From contig PNAA01000027.1 of the NCBI GenBank assembly GCA_003169975.1, positions 1 to 64,000 on the forward strand: a stretch of DNA of 64,000 bases, given 5' to 3'. Below, in pieces: positions 28,109-36,487 of this stretch. The notes under the pieces were generated by a model. That model saw only the letters and a list, made by a program, of their open reading frames with translations. It did no database searches and had not been told where the DNA came from. The stretch comes from Spartobacteria bacterium. Its GTDB lineage: Bacteria; Verrucomicrobiota; Verrucomicrobiia; Chthoniobacterales; UBA10450. Numbering within the stretch: the first letter of the stretch is position 1; the number at the start of each line of letters is the position of its first letter. Position numbers and translations under genes: made by a program.

Positions 28109-28167
28109 CCGGGCTGCCCGATTCGGCGAGTGCCTTCTTGCGTCCGCTTCAGCTTCTCCAAGGCCGG

Positions 28168-28196
28168 TTGACAATACTTCCGGGCTGGCGTTCTAT
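28168..28196 (+). promoter_or_regulatory. Possible promoter for the PagL-like gene
   Basis: TTGACA at 28168-28173 is followed after 17 bases by TTCTAT at 28191-28196, 10 bases before the ATG at 28207. The -35 element is perfect and the spacing ideal; the -10 element is weak (3 of 6 bases match). If used, the leader would be very short. Confidence 0.4.
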
Positions 28197-28206
28197 CGCG
28201 CGCAAG

Positions 28207-28839
28207 ATGAAACAAATTCTCGTCTCCTGTGCCTTCGCGCTTCTCGTCAGTAGCAACGCTCGCGCCGGCACGGAAGAACCGGTCCAAACCATTGAGAGGC
28301 GGGAGGTCGACAGCAACTTCGCCAAGGGATCGAAGGAATTTCAGAACGTCGCCGGCGCGTTCTTCTTTTTTGATCGCGGTGGCAACAACCGGCCTTCGAT
28401 AGATCTCGCGGTCGACAGTCTGCGCCTCGGAATGATGTTGAGCAATCCGCATGGCTCGAGTTTCTTGGCGGGCAATTTTGAGGTCCTCGGGGAAGCGTTT
28501 GCGGGCCCCATCTTTGAAGGCCCGGGCAACGTCACCGCCGGTGCGACGCTTTTCATTCGCTACAATTTCGTCCAGCCGCGGGCTCGTCTCATTCCCTACC
28601 TGCAGATCGGAGCCGGTGGTGTCTACACCGACATCTCCGAGAAAGCGTCGGGCGGACTCGTCAGTCTACCCGTCGAGTTTAATCTCCAAGGCGTGGGCGG
28701 CACGCGTCTGATGCTGAACGATCGCTGGTCGATCGTCGTCGAGGCGGGGTATCGCCACATTTCGAACGCGACCATCAAGCTGCCGAATTACGGCGTCGAT
28801 TCCGTTGGCGGAAATCTTGGTTTCGGCTTCTTTTTCTAG
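28207..28839 (+). CDS. PagL-like lipid A 3-O-deacylase family protein
   Basis: A 210-residue predicted outer-membrane beta-barrel. The signal peptide MKQILVSCAFALLVSSNARA ends with A-x-A. Alternating hydrophobic strands follow and a terminal aromatic residue (GFGFFF) typical of outer-membrane proteins. The motif YRHISNATIKLPN carries the H-x-S pair that is catalytic in PagL. Family members remove the 3-O acyl chain of lipid A. Family homology is reasonable, but a different role for the barrel is possible. The long upstream open frame (from 28054) is not part of the gene; the ATG at 28207 starts the signal. Confidence 0.78.
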   Translation: MKQILVSCAFALLVSSNARAGTEEPVQTIERREVDSNFAKGSKEFQNVAGAFFFFDRGGNNRPSIDLAVDSLRLGMMLSNPHGSSFLAGNFEVLGEAFAGPIFEGPGNVTAGATLFIRYNFVQPRARLIPYLQIGAGGVYTDISEKASGGLVSLPVEFNLQGVGGTRLMLNDRWSIVVEAGYRHISNATIKLPNYGVDSVGGNLGFGFFF

Positions 28840-28847
28840 ACAACACT

Positions 28848-29528
28848 ATGAAAATTACCACCGCGCTCGTCGCTTTTGGTCTGCTCCTCGCGCTCGAAGG
28901 CTCAGCGCGCGCCGCCCTCGTCTGGGAAACCACGGAGGCGGACCTGCATCCGAGCCTGGCGGACAAGACGGCCGTCGCGCATTTCAAATACAAGAACACC
29001 GGCGATAAACCGATCAAGATCACCTCGGTCCATCCGTCGTGTGGTTGCACGACGGCCGCCCTGGCCAAAGACCTCGTCGCGCCTAACGAGGGCGGGGAGA
29101 TCGTCGCCACCTTTAATATTGGCGACCGTACCGGCGTGCAGAAGAAGACCATCACCGTCGTGACCGACGAGGAAGCGAGCCAGCCGACCGTCCTGAAACT
29201 AACGGCGACGATTCCGCAACTCCTGCAGGTGGCGCCCACCTTCATCTACTGGTCGGCGAACGACGTGCTCAGCCCGAAAACGATTACCGCCGAGGTGGGC
29301 GACTTTCCGGTCACCAAACTAACGGTCACGTCGACCGACAAGTCGATCGCCACGGAAGTCGCATCCGGGCCCAAGGAAAAGACGTTTCGCATCATCGTGA
29401 CGCCGACGGAAAGCGGCCGGCCAATCAACGCCGCGCTGAAGATCGAACCGGATTTCCCGAAGGACGCGCCGAAATCGTTTTACGTTAATGTCCGCGTGGA
29501 CAGCCGGGCGAAGCCGGTGCCGAAGTAA
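28848..29528 (+). CDS. DUF1573-domain exported protein
   Basis: A 226-residue protein with a signal peptide (KITTALVAFGLLLALEG) and a DUF1573 domain: FKYKNTGDKPIKITSVHPSCGCTTAAL with its conserved CGC. The domain is an immunoglobulin-like exported fold of unknown function. A second beta domain fills the C-terminal half. Gene order DUF1573, rhodanese, MauE with short or overlapping spacings indicates an operon possibly concerned with a periplasmic thiol/redox step; that is inference. The 9-mer at 29081 encodes A-P-N-E. Confidence 0.87.
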   Translation: MKITTALVAFGLLLALEGSARAALVWETTEADLHPSLADKTAVAHFKYKNTGDKPIKITSVHPSCGCTTAALAKDLVAPNEGGEIVATFNIGDRTGVQKKTITVVTDEEASQPTVLKLTATIPQLLQVAPTFIYWSANDVLSPKTITAEVGDFPVTKLTVTSTDKSIATEVASGPKEKTFRIIVTPTESGRPINAALKIEPDFPKDAPKSFYVNVRVDSRAKPVPK

Positions 29529-29531
29529 TTT

Positions 29532-29960
29532 GTGCCCCTTTCGTTAGTCCGACAGGTCCTTTTGCTGCTGGGGCTGGCTTTTCTCCCGGCGATCGGGCAG
29601 GCGGTTTACTACCGGGGCGCGACCTCTTGGCAGCACCCACCGGTCGATTCCGCACCAGTGAGCGTGGCGCAGGCCAAAGACTGGGGCGACGCCGCCCTGT
29701 GGATCGATGCGCGGGCGGAAGAACAGTTCGCCGGCGGACATGTGCCGGGGGCGATGCTCTTGAACGAAGACGATTGGAACACGCTCCTGCCGAAGGTGCT
29801 GGCGGTCTGGTCGCCCGGGCGAAAACTGGTCGTGTACTGCAGCCGGCAAACTTGCAACGCCAGCCATGAGGTGGCGGAACGCCTGCGAAACGAGGCCGGA
29901 CTGAAGAATGTTTTTGTCCTGCAGGGCGGGTGGGAAGAATGGCAGAAAAACAACCCGTGA
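29532..29960 (+). CDS. Rhodanese-domain sulfurtransferase-like protein
   Basis: 142 residues from a GTG at 29532, three bases after the DUF1573 stop. An N-terminal hydrophobic segment (VLLLLGLAFLPAIGQAV) suggests export or membrane anchoring. The rhodanese core has LWIDARAEEQFAGGHVPGA and the active-site loop VVYCSRQTCNAS, where the C is the persulfide-carrying residue. It overlaps the MauE-like gene by 22 bases, the strongest sign of co-expression in this operon. A sulfur carrier or thiol-transfer role at the membrane is plausible. Confidence 0.88.
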   Translation: MPLSLVRQVLLLLGLAFLPAIGQAVYYRGATSWQHPPVDSAPVSVAQAKDWGDAALWIDARAEEQFAGGHVPGAMLLNEDDWNTLLPKVLAVWSPGRKLVVYCSRQTCNASHEVAERLRNEAGLKNVFVLQGGWEEWQKNNP

Positions 29961-30412
29961 CCAACGATCGCGACCAGGTCCATCGCTTCAACTGGCGTCT
30001 CGTTAGGCGAGCGCTCGCCATTTTGGCGGGCGCGGTGTTTGTTTACGCGGGGATATTGAAGGTGCGCGATCCGGTGCAATTCGCGAGCGCGATCAACAAT
30101 TACCAGATGATCCCCTGGTCGGTCGGGGTGCGGTTCGCCTTTTATCTGCCCTGGCTGGAAATCCTTTGCGGGCTCGCGCTCATATTTCATCGGCTCATGG
30201 CCGGGGCGCTCGCTATCACCATTGGGTTGATGCTCGTTTTTGTCGGCGCGACGCTCTGGGCCAAGGCGCACGGCATTGATGTCGCCTGCGGCTGTTTTGG
30301 CAGCGCGAGCAGCAACCTGACGCTGACCTGGCACCTCGTGCTCGATGGTTGCATTCTCGCCGCGCTCGTTTTCCTCTGGTTCACGCACGAACGTCCCGCC
30401 CCTGCGGGCTGA
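29939..30412 (+). CDS. MauE/DoxX-like membrane protein
   Basis: 157 residues from the ATG at 29939, inside the end of the rhodanese gene; an ATG three codons earlier is also possible. Four hydrophobic segments follow, with FVYAGILKVRDPVQFA and a later CGCFG motif whose paired cysteines are typical of MauE-type proteins that help maturation of exported disulfide-bearing partners. Together with the DUF1573 and rhodanese genes this suggests a periplasmic redox operon. The 9-mer at 30000 encodes V-R. Confidence 0.85.
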   Translation: MAEKQPVTNDRDQVHRFNWRLVRRALAILAGAVFVYAGILKVRDPVQFASAINNYQMIPWSVGVRFAFYLPWLEILCGLALIFHRLMAGALAITIGLMLVFVGATLWAKAHGIDVACGCFGSASSNLTLTWHLVLDGCILAALVFLWFTHERPAPAG

Positions 30413-30485
30413 CCTTCGTTGGCGCCGGCGAGGGCTGCGACGCTGGCACTCCGCCGGGCTCACCGCCTCCGACTACAGACAGCAA

Positions 30486-30506
30486 CGTTAGGGTAAAGCC
30501 CTAACG
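30486..30506. terminator. Hairpin built from two facing 8-mer cores, between convergent genes
   Basis: CGTTAGGG (30486-30493), loop TAAAG, CCCTAACG (30499-30506): a perfect 8-base stem. Each arm holds the core of the dispersed 9-mer. It lies between the MauE gene (stop 30412) and the convergent regulator gene, whose stop (30488-30490) falls in the stem. There is no T-run after it, so it is a candidate two-way terminator or structure rather than a classic intrinsic terminator. Confidence 0.65.
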
Positions 30507-32515
30507 ATCAGGGCGCGGAGCTCGGCTGCCCCGTTAAGTTCCACTTCCTGGATTTCGAACGGCGCACTCTCACTCTCGCTGCCATTGCGGACGAGGACCG
30601 TGCTGCCGTGGGGTTTCAGCAGGACTGCGGCCACTTCAAAGGCCGCGGTCAACTCGACCGTCAGCAATTCGAATGGCGCCGTCATCCGGACGCGCATCGA
30701 CTCATCCGCCTGCGACGTAAGCCGTATGTATTGATGCGCATTGGCCGGTTGGAGGCTCATGGCTCCGATTGCGAATGAACTTCCAGCCGCGGGCAACTGC
30801 GGGGGTTGCCGCGTCGGGACCAACCGGACGGTATCGACGTGGCCGTCAACGCCCAGTCCGATCGCGCCCAGGCGAAAGCCGGTCTCGAGAGACACACCAT
30901 TGAGCTCTTCCCGCTCGGCCATTTTCACCGCGACGGTCGAGTTGACCGGCTGCAATTTCATCCCTTCCATCCGGAAAAACGGCGTGATTTGCATCGAAAC
31001 GACCTGGAGCGAAAGCGTGACACTCACCTCCGCGCGCCTCACGCCCGACGCCGGGACCTGCGGAGTTGGCCACGCCGGCTGTTCGAGGATCGAGGGTTTC
31101 GGCAATTCGCTGGCGGGCGGCGTGGGCGGCGGGACTTCCGCGGGTGGCTGCTGCTTCGGCGCGACTTCACCGCCGCCAATGCCGTGCCCGTTGGGCAAGG
31201 GCGTCGCCGGACTCTCGGCTGGCAGCACGGGAGACGGCATCGGCGCCGGCGGGGGAACGACGGGCGCGAGTTTGGGCGCCGCCTTCGGACGCAGGGCCGT
31301 TGGCAGCCGGCCGGTCGCGAGCAATTTCTCCACCGTGTTAATCAACTCGCCGGAGAGAAACGGTTTCGGCAACGATGCGACCACATTCTCATAATCTTCC
31401 GCCGTCCTGATCAGCTCGGTCACGTGGCCGGACATCATCAGGATCGGGATGCGCGCCGTCCTCTCGTTTTCGAGCAGGGCGCGGCACACTTTGTCGCCGG
31501 TCATGTCGTTCAGGCTATAATCGAGCAGCACCAGATCGGGACGTGCCGTTTCCGCGAGTCTCAAACCTTCGGCACCGGTCGACGCCGTGACGATTTGGAA
31601 AGTTTGATCCGCGGTCGCGAGGACGTCGGCGACGAAAACGAGCAACATCTCCGTGTCGTCGATCACGAGAATCTTCTTCCCGGTTTTCGCGACCGGCGCG
31701 CTTTGTGCCGCGGCCCTGCCTGACGATTTCTTCTCCTGCTCGGCCAGTTTGCGAACGAACGGCAGGAGTAGTACCGGCCAGGCGACGTTGATCGTCTTCG
31801 GCCAGGCGCCGGTGGGTTCTGTCTGGCTCAGGGTCCCGCCCGTCCAACTGAGGATTTCCTCGAGTGCGTCCACTCCGCTCATCGTCCCGGCGACGGCGTG
31901 GCGGATTTGCCCCTTATGGAAAAAAATGTCACCGGAGGCACCGTGCGCCATCTCGAGACGGACGACGGCGGTACTGAGGGCGAGACACTTCAGCTGTACG
32001 ATGTCGACGAGATGCAGGTCGCGCAGCGTTCCGCGGTAATTGATCGAGGGCGGCAGCCCCCAAGGCCCGAGAAGCGCCTGCACGGCGGCCCCGAACTCTT
32101 CGAGATCGAACGGCTTTTCGATGAATTGAATCCCGCCGGCGGTCCCGCGCGCGGCCCGCAGGTCGCGCGAAATGCCCGCCGCGATCGCCAGCACGCGGGC
32201 ATCGGGATATAGCGCTTTCAATTTGTTGAAGAACTCGACATCCCCGAGCGGGGGAGGATCCAGGTCGATCACGAAGAGCTCCGGTCGCATGGCCGCGGCG
32301 GCCGTTTCGGCTTCCCCAAAAGTGCGCGCCACCTGTACGCCATGAAGCGGGGCAAATTTGTGCAGAGCCGACGAGATCGCGACCCTCAGAGCGCTGTAAT
32401 CCTCGATGAGCAGAATGCCGCGCGGGAGGTTTTCGGAAGCCGGAGTTGGCGGATTCGAGGGCACGTTAGGAGCGTAGAAAGGGCCCGAGGATAGGAGAAG
32501 GCGCGTACATGTCAA
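30488..32515 (-). CDS. Two-receiver PATAN (DUF4388) response regulator
   Basis: A 675-residue cytoplasmic regulator. Receiver 1 spans about residues 33-150 (GILLIEDYSALRVAI, LFVIDLD, FIEKPF). A PATAN/DUF4388 domain spans about 155-270 (TLRDLHLVDIVQLKCLALST, with IFFHKGQIRHAVAGTMSG). Receiver 2 spans about 285-400 (KILVIDDTEMLLVF, DLVLLDYSLNDMTGD, SLPKPF). A proline-rich linker and then about 190 residues I do not recognise finish the protein. There is no DNA-binding domain, so it probably works by protein contact. Its stop lies in the hairpin shared with MauE. No kinase gene is adjacent. Confidence 0.82.
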   Translation of the reverse strand: MTCTRLLLSSGPFYAPNVPSNPPTPASENLPRGILLIEDYSALRVAISSALHKFAPLHGVQVARTFGEAETAAAAMRPELFVIDLDPPPLGDVEFFNKLKALYPDARVLAIAAGISRDLRAARGTAGGIQFIEKPFDLEEFGAAVQALLGPWGLPPSINYRGTLRDLHLVDIVQLKCLALSTAVVRLEMAHGASGDIFFHKGQIRHAVAGTMSGVDALEEILSWTGGTLSQTEPTGAWPKTINVAWPVLLLPFVRKLAEQEKKSSGRAAAQSAPVAKTGKKILVIDDTEMLLVFVADVLATADQTFQIVTASTGAEGLRLAETARPDLVLLDYSLNDMTGDKVCRALLENERTARIPILMMSGHVTELIRTAEDYENVVASLPKPFLSGELINTVEKLLATGRLPTALRPKAAPKLAPVVPPPAPMPSPVLPAESPATPLPNGHGIGGGEVAPKQQPPAEVPPPTPPASELPKPSILEQPAWPTPQVPASGVRRAEVSVTLSLQVVSMQITPFFRMEGMKLQPVNSTVAVKMAEREELNGVSLETGFRLGAIGLGVDGHVDTVRLVPTRQPPQLPAAGSSFAIGAMSLQPANAHQYIRLTSQADESMRVRMTAPFELLTVELTAAFEVAAVLLKPHGSTVLVRNGSESESAPFEIQEVELNGAAELRALIVRALP

Positions 32516-32574
32516 AACAACGCAATCGCAAGTTGCATGCCCCCGGGAGGGATTGTTAGGGCGGCGGCCGCCGC

Positions 32575-33810
32575 TTATTCGTAGCGCAGCGCCTCGATCG
32601 GATCGAGGGAAGCCGCCCGGTAAGCGGGATAAAGACCGAAACCGATCCCGATCGCGGAGCAGACGAGGAGTCCCGCGATCGCCCAGCCAAACGGGAAAAT
32701 GAGATCCACTTTCAGCCAGAGCGCGAGCAAATCACCGCCCAGCACCCCCAGCAGGATGCCGAGAATCCCCCCCGCTTCGGAAATGAACACTGCTTCCGCC
32801 AAAAACTGGCGCAGGATGTCGCGCTCGCGCGCGCCGATCGATTTGCGCACGCCGATCTCTTTCGTCCGCTCCGTCACGCTCACCAGCATGATGTTCATGA
32901 TCCCGATCCCGGCCGCGAGGAGGGCGATCGTGCTGATCACGAAAGCGCCGATCCGGATGACCCCGGCGACGGAAACGAAGGCGCTCTTGAGCGAGTCGTT
33001 CGTGTAAATCTCGAAATCGTTAGGCTCTTCCGCCCGCAACCCGCGCGCGATGCGCATCGCGCCGACGCCGCGGTCGAAGGTGCGGTTGTAATCCAACTGG
33101 GACGAGGACTGCGTCGCGATGTTGATCGTCCGGTTGGCGGAGCCGAAATCCTCGAACAAGCGGGTGATCGGCATGACCGCGATGTCGTCCTGGCTCATCC
33201 CGAAAGCAGTGCCACGTGTGGCCATCACGCCGACGATGGTGAAGGTGTGGCCACTGAGTTTGATCACGCGGCCGATCGGCGATTCGTGCGGGAAAAGCCG
33301 CTGCTCGATCGCGCGGCCGACCACCAGCACGGGGCGACTCAGCGCGACATCTTCATCATTCAAGTTGCGGCCGTAAGCGAGAGTGTAGGCGTTGGCGGCG
33401 AGGAAACTCTTATTCGTCCCGACGATCGTCAGGCTGGGGGTCGTCTTCACGCCATTGTAAACCGCCTGCTTGCCGTCGTCGAAAACCTTCAGGCAGACTT
33501 CCTGCGCGTTGCCCTCCATCAGCTCGGCATAGCGTTGCGCTTCGCGGTAAATAATGTTGCGCCGGTTTTCGTATTTCTTCTGCCCGCTCCCACCGGCGCG
33601 GACGTTGATCGGGTATTTCGCGAACTGGAAGATGTTCGAGCCGAAAAGCGTCAGGCCGGTTTCAATCGACGCCTGCATCGCGCCGATCGCAGTCATCACC
33701 GAGATGACGGAAAAGACGCCGATCGTGATGCCGAGCATGGTGAGAGCGGAACGCAGCTTGTTCGCCCCGACGGAGGAGAGGGCCATCGTTAGGATCTCAC
33801 GAAAGTTCAT
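32575..33810 (-). CDS. MacB-like ABC transporter permease 2
   Basis: A 411-residue FtsX/MacB-type permease: one membrane segment near the N-terminus (ANKLRSALTMLGITIGVFSVISVM), a large periplasmic MacB_PCD domain, then three membrane helices from about residue 285 with the conserved ERTKEIGVRKSIGARERDI. It ends with SLDPIEALRYE, the family's usual tail. With the second permease, an ATPase and a MacA-type adaptor on the same strand it forms a tripartite export system. The substrate is unknown; peptides, lipoproteins or drugs are typical. A 92-base palindrome separates it from permease 1. Confidence 0.92.
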   Translation of the reverse strand: MNFREILTMALSSVGANKLRSALTMLGITIGVFSVISVMTAIGAMQASIETGLTLFGSNIFQFAKYPINVRAGGSGQKKYENRRNIIYREAQRYAELMEGNAQEVCLKVFDDGKQAVYNGVKTTPSLTIVGTNKSFLAANAYTLAYGRNLNDEDVALSRPVLVVGRAIEQRLFPHESPIGRVIKLSGHTFTIVGVMATRGTAFGMSQDDIAVMPITRLFEDFGSANRTINIATQSSSQLDYNRTFDRGVGAMRIARGLRAEEPNDFEIYTNDSLKSAFVSVAGVIRIGAFVISTIALLAAGIGIMNIMLVSVTERTKEIGVRKSIGARERDILRQFLAEAVFISEAGGILGILLGVLGGDLLALWLKVDLIFPFGWAIAGLLVCSAIGIGFGLYPAYRAASLDPIEALRYE

Positions 33811-33819
33811 GGCTGGAAT

Positions 33820-33911
33820 TTGTAGACGCTTCGCTCTGCGAAGCGCGGCCCAAAGCGTCGAGCCTGAGCTGCAGCGTATTCCCTTTCGCCGCCCATAGGG
33901 CGGCGTCTACA
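33820..33911. repeat. Intergenic palindrome, TTGTAGACGCTTCGC family, copy 1
   Basis: Starts TTGTAGACGCTTCGCTCTGC and ends GGCGGCGTCTACA, arms complementary. An internal hairpin CGCTTCGCTCTGCGAAGCG is also present. It lies between the two permease genes. Close relatives are at 35191-35280 and 43038-43130, which share the outer TTGTAG...CTACA and the CCCAYAGGGCGGCG centre. Confidence 0.88.
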
Positions 33912-33917
33912 CACGCC

Positions 33918-35168
33918 TTATTCATACCTTAAGGCCGTGACCGGATCGAGTCGCGAGGCCGACCACGCCGGCGCGATCCCCGAGACCAATCCGGTTAGGA
34001 CCGAGACGATCATGCTCGCGATGACCAGGCCGAACGAAAAACGAATCGGAAAGGAAGGAAAGGCTGCCGCCATCCCAAAGCACATCAGGTAGGCGAAGGT
34101 CAGTCCGATCAGCCCGCCGACCAGGCAAAGCGCTGTCGACTCGATCAGGAACTGCAGCAGAATGGTCCGGCGCCGCGCGCCTAACGCTTTGCGTGTCCCG
34201 ATCTCTTTCGTTCGCTCCTTCACGCTCACGAAAGTGATGTTCATGATCCCGATCGCACCAACGAAGAGCGACAAACCGGTGATGAAGAGGCCGGCGATCG
34301 CGATCGTCGTTTTCACCGCGTCGAGGGTGCTCTTGAAGGCTTGTTGTTCGTTGATGCTGAAATCGTCCTTCTTCTCGGGCGGCAGGGAACGCAGCCGGCG
34401 CATGATGCCCGTCAACTCGTCGACCGCGTCCGCCATATGTGTCTTGTCGCGCACCTTGACCCGCACATCCGCTTCACTCTTGGCGCTGAAATATTTTTTG
34501 AACGCGGGCAACGGGATGACCACGATCGAATCGAGACTGAACAGCCCGAGAAAAGTGCCCTGGCGGGAGAGCGTCCCGATCACTTTGAAGGAGTGGCCGT
34601 TGATCAAGACCTTCTTGTCCAGCGCGCTCCGGCCCGCGAAAGCCGCATCGGCCACGTCATAACCGACGACGCAGACTTCCGCTCCGCCGCGAGATTCCAG
34701 TTCGTTAAAGAAGCGGCCTTCGCTGCAATCGAGCGTCGAGATCAGAGTGTAGTCGGTGGTCGTGCCGAGGATGAAGACGCCGTCCACGCTGTTGTCGCCC
34801 GCTTTCACACTGCGCAGCAGACTCATCGTCGGCACCGCGATCATCAGGTTGGAGTTGGGCGTCGCGGCGATCGCGTGGTTGATTTTGTCTGCGTACTCGG
34901 TCCGGATTTTTTTTCGGTCGCGGTAGTTCCACCAGTCGTTCATCCGCGTCCAGGGTCGCTGCGAGATGTAGAGCACGTCGTCGCCGATCACGGCCATGCT
35001 TTTGTCGAAGCCGGTCGAGATGCCGTTGATCGCGGTGCCCATCAGCGTGACTGCCACGATGCCGATGATCACGCCGAGCGCGGTCAGCATGGAGCGGGTC
35101 TTGTTCGCCACCATCTGAGCGGCGGCGATTTTCCAGCTTTCGGTCAGCTCGTAAAGGAAACGTTTCAT
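33918..35168 (-). CDS. MacB-like ABC transporter permease 1
   Basis: 416 residues from the ATG at 35166-35168 (MKRFLYELTESWKIAAAQMV), preferred over an upstream ATG that would start in the intergenic repeat region. The architecture matches the other permease: an N-terminal membrane helix with ANKTRSMLTALGVIIGIVAV, a MacB_PCD periplasmic domain, three later helices with KERTKEIGTRKALGARRRTI, and a SRLDPVTALRYE tail. Two full-length permeases likely form a heterodimer with the single ATPase. The 9-mer at 35174 is in its leader, directly before the start. Confidence 0.92.
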   Translation of the reverse strand: MKRFLYELTESWKIAAAQMVANKTRSMLTALGVIIGIVAVTLMGTAINGISTGFDKSMAVIGDDVLYISQRPWTRMNDWWNYRDRKKIRTEYADKINHAIAATPNSNLMIAVPTMSLLRSVKAGDNSVDGVFILGTTTDYTLISTLDCSEGRFFNELESRGGAEVCVVGYDVADAAFAGRSALDKKVLINGHSFKVIGTLSRQGTFLGLFSLDSIVVIPLPAFKKYFSAKSEADVRVKVRDKTHMADAVDELTGIMRRLRSLPPEKKDDFSINEQQAFKSTLDAVKTTIAIAGLFITGLSLFVGAIGIMNITFVSVKERTKEIGTRKALGARRRTILLQFLIESTALCLVGGLIGLTFAYLMCFGMAAAFPSFPIRFSFGLVIASMIVSVLTGLVSGIAPAWSASRLDPVTALRYE

Positions 35169-35190
35169 GAATAGCCTAACGACTCGAGCC

Positions 35191-35280
35191 TTGTAGACGC
35201 TTCGCTCTGCGAAGCGCGGGAGCAAGCGTCGTTTGTGAAATAACGTTCACCCCCGCGTCGCCCACAGGGCGGCGGCTACA
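35191..35280. repeat. Intergenic palindrome, TTGTAGACGCTTCGC family, copy 2
   Basis: Begins TTGTAGACGCTTCGCTCTGC like copy 1 and ends GGGCGGCGGCTACA. It lies between the ATPase gene and permease 1, so each junction of the downstream half of the operon has one. It can form a long hairpin and may set transcript stability or attenuation; that is inference. Confidence 0.87.
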
Positions 35281-35303
35281 GGCGCTGCCAAGGAAACGCT
35301 CCA

Positions 35304-36065
35304 TCACTTGCCTAACGACTCAACCGCCACCGCCATCGCAGCGGGCGGCGGGAGCGGAGCCAGTTCGTCGCTCTCGACCACGCCGTCGCGCAGGTGGACG
35401 CTGCGCCGGGCATGGCGGGCGATGTCGGCCTCGTGCGTCACGACAATCACTGTGTTGCCCTGTTGATAGAGGCTTTCGAAGAGCGCCATGATCTCTTCAC
35501 CGGTCTTGGAATCGAGGTTCCCGGTGGGCTCGTCGGCCAGAATGATCGAGGGATGATTGACCAGTGCGCGGGCGATGGCAACGCGCTGGCGCTGGCCACC
35601 GGACAGTTCGTTAGGCTTGTGCGTCAGGCGATCGCCCAGCCCGACGTCGGTCAGCGCTTGCGTCGCGCGCTCCTCGCGCTCTTCGGGATCGATCCCGGCG
35701 TAAATCAGCGGCAGCTCGACGTTGCGCAAACTGGTGGAGCGGGGGAGCAGGTTGAAGGTTTGGAAAACGAAACCGATCTCGCGATTGCGGATCGTGGCCA
35801 GTTCGTCGCCATCCATCTCGGAGACATTTTTGCCGTTAAACTCGTAGCGCCCGGAACTCGGCGTGTCGAGACAACCCAGCATGTTCATGAGGGTCGATTT
35901 GCCGCTTCCGCTCGGACCCATAACGGCGAGGTATTCGTTGCGCCGGATCTGCAAAGTCACGCCGCGCAGGGCATGAATGATTTCCTCGCCCATCACGTAT
36001 TCCTTCGTGATGTTCTCGATGTCGATGACAAGGGGGAGTGACGAGTGATGAGTGACGAGTGACAA
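35304..36065 (-). CDS. MacB-like ABC transporter ATPase
   Basis: A 253-residue nucleotide-binding domain of the MacB/LolD type: [17 protein letters not shown] (Walker A), [15 protein letters not shown] (Q-loop), [16 protein letters not shown] (signature), [12 protein letters not shown] (Walker B) and [12 protein letters not shown] (H-loop). Its TTG start at 36063-36065 and first ten codons are encoded by a short repeat (TCACTCGTCACTCATCACTC); ordinary family members begin right at [11 protein letters not shown]. So the upstream insertion has replaced the native start region. It still has an intact frame and should work, with altered translation initiation. Confidence 0.92.
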   Translation of the reverse strand: MSLVTHHSSLPLVIDIENITKEYVMGEEIIHALRGVTLQIRRNEYLAVMGPSGSGKSTLMNMLGCLDTPSSGRYEFNGKNVSEMDGDELATIRNREIGFVFQTFNLLPRSTSLRNVELPLIYAGIDPEEREERATQALTDVGLGDRLTHKPNELSGGQRQRVAIARALVNHPSIILADEPTGNLDSKTGEEIMALFESLYQQGNTVIVVTHEADIARHARRSVHLRDGVVESDELAPLPPPAAMAVAVESLGK

Positions 36066-36482
36066 GTTATGGGCGCGCCGTTAGTTTGCGGCGCAGGGCA
36101 TTGAGCATTCGGCGCTGCTCTTCGATTAGTTGAAAAGGGGGAGCGGCATCGGCGTCGCGACAGAATTGTAATTCGAGGCTGAGAATCAGTTGGGTGTCCA
36201 GTTCTGCGAGCGACCGTTCCGCGTGCGAGATAAACTGAACAAACTCGCCGGTCGTGTGGCGCGCCTGACCTTCGGCAATGTTGGAGGGGATTGAAACCGC
36301 CGCTCTTCGCATCTGAGCAACCAACCCAAACTTTTCCTCGGTCGGAAAGCCCCGCGTTATCCGGTAGACGACTTTCGCGAGAGCGATTCCTTTCTGCCAA
36401 ACAACGAGATCCTTATAGCTGCGGGTACTAGTTTTCATGACCGCATTCCTACCCAGAAACTCGTCACTCGTCACCCATCACT
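36041..36482. repeat. Inverted TGACGAGTGATGAG repeats flanking the four-helix-bundle gene
   Basis: At 36041-36066 the plus strand reads AGTGACGAGTGATGAGTGAC and on; at about 36459-36482 it reads CTCGTCACTCGTCACCCATCACT, the complement. The two face each other around the four-helix-bundle gene. The left copy runs into the ATPase gene's first codons. This makes the gene and its flanks look like a cassette. Confidence 0.78.
36067..36438 (-). CDS. Four-helix-bundle protein (S23/TIGR02436 family)
   Basis: 123 residues from the ATG at 36436-36438; an ATG 12 codons earlier would start in the flanking repeat. The protein begins with [20 protein letters not shown] and carries [16 protein letters not shown], the signature of the four-helix-bundle family first seen in 23S rRNA intervening sequences and related to the Avd accessory protein of diversity-generating retroelements. 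No reverse transcriptase is nearby. It interrupts the MacA-ATPase junction and lies within inverted short repeats. Its function is unknown; the operon-internal placement suggests a moved cassette. Confidence 0.9.
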   Translation of the reverse strand: MKTSTRSYKDLVVWQKGIALAKVVYRITRGFPTEEKFGLVAQMRRAAVSIPSNIAEGQARHTTGEFVQFISHAERSLAELDTQLILSLELQFCRDADAAPPFQLIEEQRRMLNALRRKLTARP

Positions 36483-36487
36483 ATCGT

